18,791 nt of DNA from Candidatus Pacearchaeota archaeon (GCA_002688335.1 NZCQ01000012.1:1-18791); one strand, 5' to 3'. Positions 1 through 6,455 are shown, counted from the stretch's first letter. Numbers and translations are program-made. The notes: generated from the sequence alone by a model not told the origin.

Positions 1-234
1 AAAGAAGAGAGAATAGATGTTAATTTTGATGTTGTGACCATAGATGGCTTGTCTGCTCATGCAGGAAGAAATGAGTTGATTGATTATTCTAATAGAACTC
101 AACCACGGGCAAATAAGATTATCTTAAATCATGGTGAGCAGAGTAGATGTTTAGATCTAGCTAGCTCTATCTATAAATTGCATCATATTGAAACAAATGT
201 TCCTAAGAATTTGGAGACTGTTAGGTTGAAGTAG
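1..234 (+). CDS. C-terminal end of archaeal beta-CASP ribonuclease (aCPSF-like), partial
   Basis: The reading frame is open from the first base and ends at TAG 232-234, giving 77 residues of a protein that starts outside the window. The segment IDGLSAHAGRNELIDY is the conserved beta-CASP block with the histidine that serves as a late metal ligand. It is followed by NKIILNHGEQSRCLDLASSI and a tail ending NLETVRLK, which closely resembles the C-terminal tail of archaeal aCPSF/FttA-type nucleases. These metallo-beta-lactamase-fold enzymes process RNA 3' ends, and aCPSF1 also terminates transcription. The KH domains and the catalytic HxHxDH motif would lie upstream, so the subfamily (aCPSF1 or aCPSF2) cannot be decided here. 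It converges on the next gene with only a few bases between the stop codons. Confidence 0.85.
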   Translation, partial: KEERIDVNFDVVTIDGLSAHAGRNELIDYSNRTQPRANKIILNHGEQSRCLDLASSIYKLHHIETNVPKNLETVRLK

Positions 235-239
235 TTATT

Positions 240-725
240 TTAAGCAAGGGCCTCTTTTAGATCTCTTATGATATCAGGACGATGATCAGAAAAATTATGA
301 TTTCCGTATGCATGAATTGTGTAAACTGGTTTCATCTTTTTGACATCGAATGCGAAAGATAGACAAATGTTTGCGTCTAGTTTATAATTGTCCTCGTAGG
401 TGAATACAACTGCAGTATCTCTTACATTTAATGTAACGAATCCAACCTCCTCATCATCAGAATAGCCGATACGGTATAGTGTTGCATTATAGGTGCTTAC
501 ATCATTATATCTTTGGAGCAAATCTTGTGCTGTATTTTGAGCAATTTCATCTCTAGTGACTTCTAGGTCTTCACTAAATAATCTAAGGCCTCTGCCAAAA
601 TATCTTTCTGGATATGCTAATCCAATATCAATTAAAGTACCTTCTATTGCGCCGGTTAATTTTAATTCCAAAGTCTTTTTATTTATTGGAGATTTTCTCA
701 TTTGTATCTCCATAATATTAACCAT
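240..725 (-). CDS. Hypothetical protein, 161 aa, unrecognised family
   Basis: I do not recognise this protein. It is soluble and mixed alpha/beta in appearance: basic in its first 25 residues (MRKSPINKKTLELKL), then acidic, with beta-rich stretches such as GFVTLNVRDTAVVFTY and ANICLSFAFDV, and ending HRPDIIRDLKEALA. There is no signal peptide, membrane helix or metal-binding cysteine cluster. Three methionines (residues 1, 5 and 9) compete as starts. An AT-rich TATA-like stretch around 748-757 on the minus strand favours the first, about 25-30 nt downstream, as for other leaderless genes here. It is one of five unrecognised 160-200 aa proteins in this window, each apparently in its own transcription unit. 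Confidence 0.7.
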   Translation of the reverse strand: MVNIMEIQMRKSPINKKTLELKLTGAIEGTLIDIGLAYPERYFGRGLRLFSEDLEVTRDEIAQNTAQDLLQRYNDVSTYNATLYRIGYSDDEEVGFVTLNVRDTAVVFTYEDNYKLDANICLSFAFDVKKMKPVYTIHAYGNHNFSDHRPDIIRDLKEALA

Positions 726-738
726 TATAAATATATAT
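725..738 (+). promoter_or_regulatory. TATA-like sequence ahead of the 743-961 non-coding block
   Basis: TTATAAATATATAT lies just upstream of the structured block. It could start a plus-strand RNA at about 750-756 and overlaps the start of the minus-strand gene. This is inference from composition and position. Confidence 0.3.
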
Positions 739-742
739 CGTG

Positions 743-848
743 AATCTTTGTATTTTAAATTTAATTTGCTGCAAGAGTTCCCTACCTCACCCCTTGTTAA
801 TCCTACTGTGAAACCATTAAAGCCCCTAAAGAGAACACAGAAGTTGAG
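743..848 (+). ncRNA. Structured element, family I, copy A (candidate RNA)
   Basis: This stretch aligns over about 105 nt with 14347-14454 (copy B). Shared blocks include TTAATTTGCTGCAAGAGTT (TTAATTTACTGCAAAAGTT in copy B), CCTAC, TTGTTAA and AAACCA. Stem 1 pairs 743-752 with 770-779, using three G:U pairs and one mismatch on the plus strand; the minus strand would have three A:C mismatches instead, so plus is the likelier sense. Stem 2 pairs CTCA 786-789 with TGAG 845-848 and TTG 794-796 with CAG 838-840. Compared with copy B, the outer part of stem 2 differs on both sides while keeping pairing. No matching known RNA family was recognised. No open reading frame of note covers it. Confidence 0.45.
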
Positions 849-961
849 ATATCAGCTTTGTCCGGAATCGATTTTTTTACACATACCTATGGGCGGGTGG
901 GTGGGATATTTATGTGTAAGAAAATCTAGAAGATTATAACTTCGGACAAAGCCGAGATATC
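848..961 (+). other. Long hairpin with a canonical G-quadruplex motif in its loop
   Basis: Outer arms GATATC (848-853) with GATATC (956-961) and GCTTTGTCCG (855-864) with CGGACAAAGC (943-952) pair perfectly. Inside, TTACACAT (877-884) pairs with ATGTGTAA (912-919). The 27-nt apical loop holds GGGCGGGTGGGTGGG at 891-905: four runs of three G with single-base loops, which is the strongest intramolecular G-quadruplex pattern. Such a G-rich string is conspicuous in this AT-rich sequence. The structure follows copy A directly (base 848 is shared) and ends just before the TATA box of the presenilin-like gene, so it would not be in that gene's mRNA. It could be the 3' part of an RNA that begins near 750, or a DNA-level element. 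Confidence 0.6.
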
Positions 962-966
962 CAACA

Positions 967-976
967 TTTTAAAAAC
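967..976 (+). promoter_or_regulatory. TATA box of the presenilin-like gene
   Basis: TTTTAAAAAC is centred about 25 nt upstream of a predicted transcription start near 997. That gives a leader of about 20 nt carrying a Shine-Dalgarno sequence (GAGGT, 1006-1010) before TTG 1018. Confidence 0.55.
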
Positions 977-1017
977 TCTTTTTGATTTTGTTTATAGATT
1001 TAAGAGAGGTCATTAAG

Positions 1018-1929
1018 TTGAAACACAATACTAAGATAACAGTTATTCTCATCACGATGTTTTTAGTTACGCAATTAATCGGATTGTTTGTTATTTCTGT
1101 TTATGGGAATCTGGAGCTGCCGTATGGAATGGAACCTCCAGAAGAAATTAAGGATAAACCTGACCAGCAAGGGCTCTCTATCATTATTGCGTTTGTTTTA
1201 GCTATTGGATTATTTTTTCTTTTAATGAAGATAAATGCTGAGACGTTTATTCGGATATGGTTTTTCCTTGTTACAATTATAGCGATTGCCCTTGCATTAA
1301 ATGCTATTCTGTTTAAAATAAATGTTGTTAATTATTCTCTTGTTGCAGTTGTTGTTGCAATTCCACTAGCTTTTACGAAAATATTTAGAAGGAACATAGG
1401 AGTTCATAATTTTACAGAGCTTTTGATCTATCCCGGAATAGCTGCTGTTTTTGTATCTTTGTTGAATGTTTTTTGGGTTACAATTATTTTGTTGATTATA
1501 TCTTTATATGATATATGGGCTGTTTGGCATTCTGAGTTTATGCAGAAGATGGCTAAGTTCCAGATTGAGAGACTGAAATTATTTACTGGCTTTTTCATTC
1601 CTTATGCAGATAAAAAATCTAAGGAGAAGATTAAGTTATTGAAGGAGAAGTATGTTAATGAGAAGGAATTAGAAAAGCAATTTAAGAAATCTAGGATAAA
1701 AGTTAATCTTGCGATACTTGGTGGAGGGGATGTTATCTTTCCGATAATAACTGCAGGAGTTTTTTATAAAGTAATGGGAATAATTCCTGCTTTGGTGATA
1801 AGTGCTAGTGCGACTTTGGCTTTGCTTTATCTATTTGTTATGGCAAGAAAGGGAAAGTTTTATCCAGCAATGCCTTTCTTAACAATTGGAATGTATTTGG
1901 GAATGATGATTAATTGGTTGGTTTTCTAG
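1018..1929 (+). CDS. Presenilin/signal-peptide-peptidase family intramembrane aspartyl protease
   Basis: This polytopic membrane protein of about 303 residues carries the three diagnostic motifs of the GxGD family. These are YD in SLYDIWAVW (catalytic Asp about 165), GGGD in LAILGGGDVIFP (catalytic Asp about 238), and PAMPF (about 283-287) in the position of the PAL motif. About nine hydrophobic segments are visible, with a charged, lysine-rich cytoplasmic loop (about 196-228) between the two catalytic helices, as in archaeal presenilin homologues (PSH, DUF1119 type). Members cleave single-pass membrane proteins and leader peptides within the bilayer; the substrate is unknown. I chose TTG 1018 because GAGGT sits 7 nt upstream; an in-frame TTG at 982 lacks a ribosome site. 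The 3' end abuts the convergent BON-like gene. Confidence 0.88.
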   Translation: MKHNTKITVILITMFLVTQLIGLFVISVYGNLELPYGMEPPEEIKDKPDQQGLSIIIAFVLAIGLFFLLMKINAETFIRIWFFLVTIIAIALALNAILFKINVVNYSLVAVVVAIPLAFTKIFRRNIGVHNFTELLIYPGIAAVFVSLLNVFWVTIILLIISLYDIWAVWHSEFMQKMAKFQIERLKLFTGFFIPYADKKSKEKIKLLKEKYVNEKELEKQFKKSRIKVNLAILGGGDVIFPIITAGVFYKVMGIIPALVISASATLALLYLFVMARKGKFYPAMPFLTIGMYLGMMINWLVF

Positions 1930-2145
1930 TTAATATTTCGCAACACTTATAGAATTTACGATAGGACATCCGTTTGAAGATGGCCTTACCCATTCTTGGG
2001 CCACCTGTTTTAGATAAAAACTTTTCAACCTACCAGTTAGATAAACCGTGTCATCTTTAACTTTTACACTAACCTTACTTAAATCACGGATCGGAGATTC
2101 CGATAATCTTTGCTCTAACGCTTCACTAGTTACATTTTCTGTCAT
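1930..2145 (-). CDS. Small BON-domain-like protein, 71 aa
   Basis: The protein follows the BON pattern: a short N-terminal helix (SEALEQRLSES), a first strand VSVKVKDDTVYLTGRL, a helix SFYLKQVAQEWV and a closing strand VNSISVA. BON domains are small alpha/beta folds that bind phospholipid or ligands, often in periplasmic or osmotic-shock proteins. Here there is no signal peptide, so a cytoplasmic or membrane-associated role is more likely. It is a single domain with nothing else attached. Its stop codon touches that of the presenilin-like gene. The assignment rests on pattern only, with no strongly conserved catalytic residues to confirm it. Confidence 0.65.
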   Translation of the reverse strand: MTENVTSEALEQRLSESPIRDLSKVSVKVKDDTVYLTGRLKSFYLKQVAQEWVRPSSNGCPIVNSISVAKY

Positions 2146-2229
2146 GGAATATTGATAAGATCTTCATTTAAAAAACTATCGATTTAGATAGATTTGTTGT
2201 TACTATGTAATTAGAACAATATCAAAAGG

Positions 2230-2252
2230 TTTAAATACCCTTAGTTCTAGGG
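2230..2252 (+). promoter_or_regulatory. TATA box and imperfect palindrome upstream of the TrmB-family gene
   Basis: TTTAAATA (2230-2237), preceded by an A/G-rich BRE-like AAAAGG, is a good archaeal promoter. Directly downstream, at the predicted transcription start, is CCCTTAGTTCTAGGG (2238-2252), an imperfect inverted repeat. A repressor bound there would block initiation, so it is a candidate autoregulatory operator for the TrmB-like protein; that is inference. Confidence 0.5.
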
Positions 2253-2276
2253 AATTTGTATAGTTTGAGTAGTAAA

Positions 2277-3062
2277 ATGATAATTAAACAAGATGTTGCG
2301 AATAAGATAAGAGATTATTTTAATCTTAATATTTATGAGACTAAAGTTTGGGTGGCTTTACTTGGAAAGGGAGTTGCTAGTGCTGGAGAGATTGCAGAGA
2401 TTTCTGGAGTGCCAAGAAGTAGGACTTATGATGTTTTAGAGAGTTTGGAGAAGAGAGGATTTGCTATTATGAAACTTGGCAAGCCTGTTAAGTATATTGC
2501 TGTTAAACCAAATATTGTGATTGAGAAGTTGAAGACAAAGACTGTTCAGGAAACTGATGAGAAGATAAAGAATATTATAAAGTTAAAGGATACTAATGAG
2601 TATAAAGAATTGGAGCAGTTGTACACTTCTGGAATTCAACCAGTTAGACAGGAAGATATTTCTGGATCTGTTAGGGGGAAGTCTACAATATATAATCATA
2701 TTAAAGAGCTTTTAGAAAATGCTAAGAAAGAAGTTGTTATTTGCACAACTGTAAGTGAAATGCAGGTTAAGTCTAGATTTTTTTCTTTAATTATTGATAG
2801 ATTGAAGAAAGCAGATATTAAGATGAAGATTGCCCTATCAGGGGATGAAAAGGATATTAAGAAGATAAACAATAAGTTTAAGATTAAAGCTAAGTCTATA
2901 GATATTGATTCTAAGTTTTTTATTGCAGATGGTGAGCAGGTATTGTTCTTGATATCTAACGGTAAGCTTCCAGATGAAGAGATAGCTGTTTGGCTTAATA
3001 CGCCTTTTTTCACATCAACAATGAAATTTATGTTTGATGCTGCTGTTGGTGATAAAGTATAA
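2277..3062 (+). CDS. TrmB-family transcriptional regulator
   Basis: The N-terminal winged helix-turn-helix is clear: LNIYETKVWVALLGKG, AGEIAEISGVPRSRTYDVLESLEKRGFA and GKPVKYIAV form the classic TrmB DNA-binding domain. A charged helix (about residues 85-115) links it to a C-terminal sensor domain with a phospholipase-D-like fold pattern (STIYNHIKELLENAKKEVVICTT). TrmB proteins repress or activate sugar-uptake and metabolic genes by binding palindromes near the TATA box; the ligand here is unknown. ATG 2277 is the most conventional start. TTG 2256 would add seven residues and fits leaderless spacing from the TATA box almost as well. The gene is followed after 24 nt by an orphan gene that may be cotranscribed. 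Confidence 0.88.
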   Translation: MIIKQDVANKIRDYFNLNIYETKVWVALLGKGVASAGEIAEISGVPRSRTYDVLESLEKRGFAIMKLGKPVKYIAVKPNIVIEKLKTKTVQETDEKIKNIIKLKDTNEYKELEQLYTSGIQPVRQEDISGSVRGKSTIYNHIKELLENAKKEVVICTTVSEMQVKSRFFSLIIDRLKKADIKMKIALSGDEKDIKKINNKFKIKAKSIDIDSKFFIADGEQVLFLISNGKLPDEEIAVWLNTPFFTSTMKFMFDAAVGDKV

Positions 3063-3086
3063 ATAAGTTGGAGGGTTAGATAGGAG

Positions 3087-3647
3087 ATGGCAAAAAAAAC
3101 GCCACAATTAACTTCTATGTGGGATCTGGGAAATATTAATGATGTAATCTTTTTTTTTAATTATAAAGTTAAATCATTAGGACTTTCTGTGGTTTATGAT
3201 TCCTCAATTAAGGGCCATAGTTTAGAAACAGGATATTTTATTGGACCTAAGGATCTAAAAGCAAATCATGCAATTGAATTAAGAATTCTGTATGAAGATA
3301 TATTGAGAAGATTTGATGAAAATGTGGTAAGAGATCTTCCAAGCATTGATAGTGTTCCGAATGTTAGAGATGGTTTATTTGGTATAGTTGAAAGAGAATA
3401 TGAGGCTGGTGAAGTGAAGACATATGGAAGATTTTCACTAAGTGGTTTGGATGATGATTCGGAGGGTTTTTCTGTTTGGTTTGAAAACGATAAGATTTTC
3501 AGTTTTGATAGTGATCTTCATAAATCTAATGCTCAAGATGCGATTTCAGAGGCTAATTGCAGAAAGTTAGGAATTGTTAAATATGATGATGTAAATTTTG
3601 CGATTTCTGCTGCTTTTGATATATATTACTCTGGGCGTGATAAATAA
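3087..3647 (+). CDS. Hypothetical protein, 186 aa, unrecognised family
   Basis: I do not recognise this soluble protein. It opens with a short basic segment (MAKKTPQLTSMWDLGN), followed by mixed strands and helices, for example AIELRILYEDILRRF, TYGRFSLSGL, GFSVWFEND and VNFAISAAFDIYYSGRD. It is acidic overall and has no membrane helix or cysteine cluster. A strong ribosome site (GGAGG followed by GGAG, 3070-3085) precedes ATG 3087, and the gene begins only 24 nt after the TrmB-family gene. It is therefore probably the second gene of that transcript, and the regulator may control it. Confidence 0.75.
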   Translation: MAKKTPQLTSMWDLGNINDVIFFFNYKVKSLGLSVVYDSSIKGHSLETGYFIGPKDLKANHAIELRILYEDILRRFDENVVRDLPSIDSVPNVRDGLFGIVEREYEAGEVKTYGRFSLSGLDDDSEGFSVWFENDKIFSFDSDLHKSNAQDAISEANCRKLGIVKYDDVNFAISAAFDIYYSGRDK

Positions 3648-3696
3648 ACCCTTTAATTAATATGATTGATGATCTTGGGGAGGAGATTTTAGCAAA

Positions 3697-3879
3697 ATGA
3701 CTGGTGTTTATGTTATTTCTGGATTGGCTGCTCTTTATGTTGGGAGAACTTTGCATAATTGACATTTCCGAAGGAAATCGCGGCAAGGTTCTCTCTTAGA
3801 GTGGTTTGAAATTGCATTATTTCAAAGTTTTCTTGGATTATATATTGGGAACTTGATAAGTAATTGGTTGTCAAATTGA
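3697..3879 (+). pseudogene. Small two-helix membrane protein split by an in-frame TGA
   Basis: ATG 3697, preceded by a good ribosome site (GGGGAGGAG, 3677-3685), opens a frame of 21 codons ending LYVGRTLHN. It then meets TGA (3760-3762) and continues in the same frame for 38 more codons to a second TGA at 3877-3879. The downstream part (HFRRKSRQGSLLEWFEIALF then GLYIGNLISNWLS) reads like protein. Together the two halves give a 59-residue protein with two hydrophobic helices joined by a basic loop. TGA differs by one base from the tryptophan codon TGG. A recent nonsense mutation, a sequencing or assembly error, or stop readthrough would each explain it. I do not recognise the family. Confidence 0.5.
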
Positions 3880-3890
3880 TTGATTAATAA

Positions 3891-3899
3891 GATTTATAG
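3891..3899 (+). promoter_or_regulatory. TATA box of the toxin-like/DUF2283 pair
   Basis: GATTTATAG is centred about 27 nt upstream of ATG 3922, the spacing of leaderless archaeal transcripts. No ribosome site precedes that ATG. Confidence 0.5.
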
Positions 3900-3921
3900 A
3901 CTTGGTTTTTCTTTAATTATT

Positions 3922-4212
3922 ATGGGTATTATTTTTGAAGTAATTGATAAGATTAATAGAAAGATTCATTTATCTATGGAGAGATGGTCGCATATTAGAC
4001 AACATCATCCAAATGTTGAGTATTCTGAAGAAGTTAGGGAAACTCTTTTGCATCCAGATAAGATTATCATGGACGAGAGAGAAGGTGTTGAAAATTGCTT
4101 TAAATATTTTAAGCATAAAAATCAGAAATCAAGATTTTTGAAAGTGGTAGTTAGATTTTTAAATACTAATGGTTTTGTTTTATCGGCACACTTTGTTAGA
4201 GATATAAGATGA
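3922..4212 (+). CDS. PBECR/RelE-like nuclease-fold protein, putative toxin
   Basis: The core MERWSHIRQHHPNVEYSEEV, then TLLHPDKIIMDEREG, followed by the strands KSRFLKVVVRFL and GFVLSAHFVRDI, matches the Barnase-EndoU-ColicinE5/D-RelE-like (PBECR) pattern. In this fold the conserved histidines and the late His/Arg pair (SAHFVRDI) are candidate RNase residues. It overlaps the following DUF2283 gene by 4 nt (ATGA), a small two-gene unit seen in archaea and cyanobacteria. A toxin-antitoxin or nuclease-inhibitor role is inferred from fold and arrangement, not demonstrated. ATG 3922 is preferred to the upstream TTG 3880, because the TATA box spacing fits and the extra residues are not part of the domain. 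Confidence 0.65.
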   Translation: MGIIFEVIDKINRKIHLSMERWSHIRQHHPNVEYSEEVRETLLHPDKIIMDEREGVENCFKYFKHKNQKSRFLKVVVRFLNTNGFVLSAHFVRDIR

Positions 4213-4448
4213 AAGGTAAATTAAGCATTTATTATGATGAGGAAGGAGACTATATAGAGATATTTGTTAAAACAAAGAGGCCTAATTATGGAGAGGATAT
4301 TGCATCAGGAGTTACTATTTTTAAAGATGAAGAAACTGATGAGGCTATAGGGGTTGGAATTCTAAATTTTAAGAAAAAGATGAATGATATAAACCAGATG
4401 GAACTTGATTTGCCATTTGAAATTAATTTCTCAGCTATTTCAGTTTAA
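4209..4448 (+). CDS. DUF2283 domain protein, probable partner of the upstream nuclease-like gene
   Basis: The 79-residue protein shows the DUF2283 signature: a first strand LSIYYDEEGDYIEIF, a middle VTIFKDEETDEAIGVGILNF, and a short C-terminal helix. It is acidic, fitting a role as binder of the basic upstream protein. DUF2283 genes are commonly found next to short nuclease-like genes, and I infer an antitoxin or immunity function here. Translation is coupled to the upstream gene by the ATGA overlap. Its TAA stop overlaps the stop of the convergent cca gene within the palindrome TTAA at 4445-4448. Confidence 0.75.
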   Translation: MKGKLSIYYDEEGDYIEIFVKTKRPNYGEDIASGVTIFKDEETDEAIGVGILNFKKKMNDINQMELDLPFEINFSAISV

Positions 4449-5704
4449 CTTATCAGCTCTATCTTCTTAATACTCATTTCATTAATTATCTTTTTATCTT
4501 TCCTTATAAAGTTCTTGAACCAGGTTTCGAAGCTAAGGTTATGAATTATTCTTGTATAAGCATAGCCTTTTTTTGTGAATACCTTTTTATGTGATTTCTT
4601 GAATCCTTTAATGTCTTTTGTGTTTGTTATTGGAGGTCCTTTGACTATGGTTGGTTTCTTCTTGTTTAAGGTAAAGTAGAAGTATGATTTGTTTTCTTCT
4701 TCACTATAAATGAACTCTGATCTCTTAATTATAAATTGCTTGGATAACTTTTGATTTAGGAAGTTGAAGAATTTTCTGCTTTTTGTTCCAGCAATGTCTC
4801 CTGCCTGTTTATTTGTTTCTATTACTAGAATATTAGAATCTTTATCTTGGAATTCTTTTAAAAAGTCTTTTTTTATGAAAAAGTTGCTACTTGGATTATT
4901 TATAAATTTCTTACAGGCATCTTGGAATTTTGTTAGGGTTTCCTTGCTTAATCCTGATGTGACGTTTCTTTCTTTGTAAGTAGGATCTATCACTATTATT
5001 GGGCCCTGTTTCTTTGATTGGTTTATATTTTCTAATAGGTCTTTTTTGTTTTTGTAATGTTTTCCATCATCAATTATAAGTTTTTCCTTGTTTAGTTTTG
5101 AGATTGCTTTGATGAAAGTTGTGAAATTCTTGTAGTGACAGATAAGTAATTCTAGAGCATATCCTGAGAATCCATGGATATAGGATTCTGCTCCATATAC
5201 ATTTTGTGCATGAGTGAATATTTTTGACAGCATTATTTCGTTTATTAGGGTTTTATTTTTTGAAACTTGATCTTTAATGTATTTGACATGAAAATAGCTG
5301 AGATCGGTTACGTTTTCAGATTCTTCAGGTTTATCTATTTTTAGTACGGGTATTATTTCTATTAATATCCCATCTATTGTTTTTTGATAATAATCTCTAG
5401 ATCCGTGAATTTTTCTGAAATCTTTTCCGAGAGTTTTCCCAAGTAGGTTGGAGATTTTCTTGTCTCCATATTTTTTGTCGAATCTAACAAATATGTCGAT
5501 ATCATAAAGATCTTTTTTTATTAAGCTGCCTTTAGCTAGACTTCCTCCTAGAAATATGCTGGCTTTAACTTTCTTCTTTTTTATTTTTTCTTTCAATTGT
5601 TTTGAAAAATCTTTGTATATATTGTTAATTTTTTTTATTGTGTCTTCTGATGGTTTCACTAGTTCTAACTGATCTGACAATATCTTCTTAACCTCTTTTT
5701 TCAT
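4445..5704 (-). CDS. cca: CCA-adding enzyme (archaeal class I tRNA nucleotidyltransferase)
   Basis: The N-terminal nucleotidyltransferase signature FLGGSLAKGSLIKKDLYDID (about residues 51-70) gives the helix-turn motif and two catalytic aspartates in DID (68 and 70). A third carboxylate is Glu in GILIEIIPVL (about 116). HAQNVYGAESYIHGFSGYAL (about 166-185) is the typical archaeal CCA-enzyme segment following the palm. The enzyme adds or repairs the 3' CCA of tRNAs using CTP and ATP. At 419 aa it is slightly shorter than the usual 430-460. The upstream gap holds a hairpin element whose stem ends 2 nt before the ATG, and there is no Shine-Dalgarno sequence. A TATA box at 5807-5816 predicts a leader of about 83 nt. 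Confidence 0.93.
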   Translation of the reverse strand: MKKEVKKILSDQLELVKPSEDTIKKINNIYKDFSKQLKEKIKKKKVKASIFLGGSLAKGSLIKKDLYDIDIFVRFDKKYGDKKISNLLGKTLGKDFRKIHGSRDYYQKTIDGILIEIIPVLKIDKPEESENVTDLSYFHVKYIKDQVSKNKTLINEIMLSKIFTHAQNVYGAESYIHGFSGYALELLICHYKNFTTFIKAISKLNKEKLIIDDGKHYKNKKDLLENINQSKKQGPIIVIDPTYKERNVTSGLSKETLTKFQDACKKFINNPSSNFFIKKDFLKEFQDKDSNILVIETNKQAGDIAGTKSRKFFNFLNQKLSKQFIIKRSEFIYSEEENKSYFYFTLNKKKPTIVKGPPITNTKDIKGFKKSHKKVFTKKGYAYTRIIHNLSFETWFKNFIRKDKKIINEMSIKKIELIS

Positions 5705-5790
5705 CTGAGTAACTAAGAAACCACGCCTTTTAAGGTGTGAGGTTACTCTAGATCCTAAAAACGAAGGTGCACCGTCGTTTTTTTGATACG
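5705..5790. ncRNA. Family II structured element, short copy (Z), between an orphan gene and cca
   Basis: Two hairpins are present. GAGTAAC (5707-5713) pairs perfectly with GTTACTC (5742-5748) and encloses CCACGCC-TTTT-AAGGTGTG (one G:U on the plus strand) behind an A-rich bulge (TAAGAAA). AAAAACGA (5757-5764) pairs with TCGTTTTT (5775-5782) around the palindrome GGTGCACC and is followed by T residues, so it looks like a terminator that could work in both directions. Compared with the long copy at 16284-16490, the outer stem has changed on both sides with pairing kept (CAGTAATC/GATTACTG there). The middle of the long copy is missing. On the minus strand this element would form the cca leader. 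Confidence 0.55.
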
Positions 5791-5806
5791 AGAATTAAAA
5801 AAGCAA

Positions 5807-5816
5807 GTTATTTAAG
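5807..5816 (-). promoter_or_regulatory. Probable TATA box of cca, inside the 3' end of the preceding gene
   Basis: On the minus strand CTTAAATAAC is centred 25 nt before about 5787, which is where the conserved family II sequence (TATCAAAAAAACGA) begins. The predicted cca leader would therefore start at the edge of the element. Confidence 0.45.
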
Positions 5817-6375
5817 TGTTATTGAGTGTTGTAAGAATTGTAAAAGTAGTTGAAGGGATTACTATATCGGGCCATTGATTTGATTTTGGGGCCTTCATAA
5901 CATATTCATGGAATCCTATAATTATAGTTAAATCATCAACTATGCTCGATTCTGGTATGCCCGGCCTATAATTTAGATTTAGATTATTAGTCCTTCTATT
6001 GAATATGCTAAAAGATCCTTCTCTAAAGGTAGGATCGGAGTAATTAAAGGAGGCATCTTTCCATAAAATGTCCCTGATTAGATCACTATCCATTAAATCC
6101 TTTGTCTTCTGGTCCCAGAGATTGCTAGAATTATCATAATATCTAAACTCTAAGACAAGATTAATAGAACCGTCAGATGCATTTTCTCTCTCTAAATATA
6201 ATCCATATAAAAGATCATCTCCCCTAAGATAATATTTTGTGATATTGTTTGGACCTCTAATCTGTCTAATTAATCCAAATTCTTTTTCTAGAAAATCATC
6301 CAAATTTCTAAGATTCCTCTCATCTAAATCATCTAAACCCTCCCCCATTTGAGATGATGCTTTAGTATTTAGCAT
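5812..6375 (-). CDS. Hypothetical protein, 187 aa, unrecognised family
   Basis: I do not recognise this protein. It is soluble and acidic. It starts with a charged helix (GEGLDDLDERNLRNLDDFLE), then alternating strands such as ITKYYLRGDDLLYGLYLERE and GSINLVLEFRYYD, and ends in a beta-rich segment (DIVIPSTTFTILTTL). There is no signal peptide, membrane helix or metal motif. The start is well supported: TTTTATATAT at about 6396-6405 on the minus strand is a TATA box centred 25 nt upstream of the ATG, so the mRNA is probably leaderless. It runs in the same direction as cca and ends about 107 nt before it. Confidence 0.75.
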   Translation of the reverse strand: MLNTKASSQMGEGLDDLDERNLRNLDDFLEKEFGLIRQIRGPNNITKYYLRGDDLLYGLYLERENASDGSINLVLEFRYYDNSSNLWDQKTKDLMDSDLIRDILWKDASFNYSDPTFREGSFSIFNRRTNNLNLNYRPGIPESSIVDDLTIIIGFHEYVMKAPKSNQWPDIVIPSTTFTILTTLNNT

Positions 6376-6455
6376 CTTTTTTCTATGTCTTTCAGATATA
6401 TAAAATGTTCTTTTATTACAATTATGCTTAAATATGGCTTTTTATTGCTTTGTTT

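Noticed and set aside
556..939. Plus-strand open frame across the intergenic block
   Set aside because: It begins antisense inside the 240-725 gene and its sequence is low quality; the same bases form the family I element and the G-quadruplex hairpin.
3697..3762. Resemblance of the first 21 codons (TGVYVI then ALYVGRT) to the start of a GIY-YIG nuclease
   Set aside because: The sequence after the TGA lacks the downstream Arg/Glu motifs of the nuclease and forms a second membrane helix instead; a small membrane protein fits the whole frame better.
3760..3762. Genome-wide reassignment of TGA
   Set aside because: TGA ends the DoxX-like and toxin-like genes at natural positions, and no other gene in the window contains an internal TGA.
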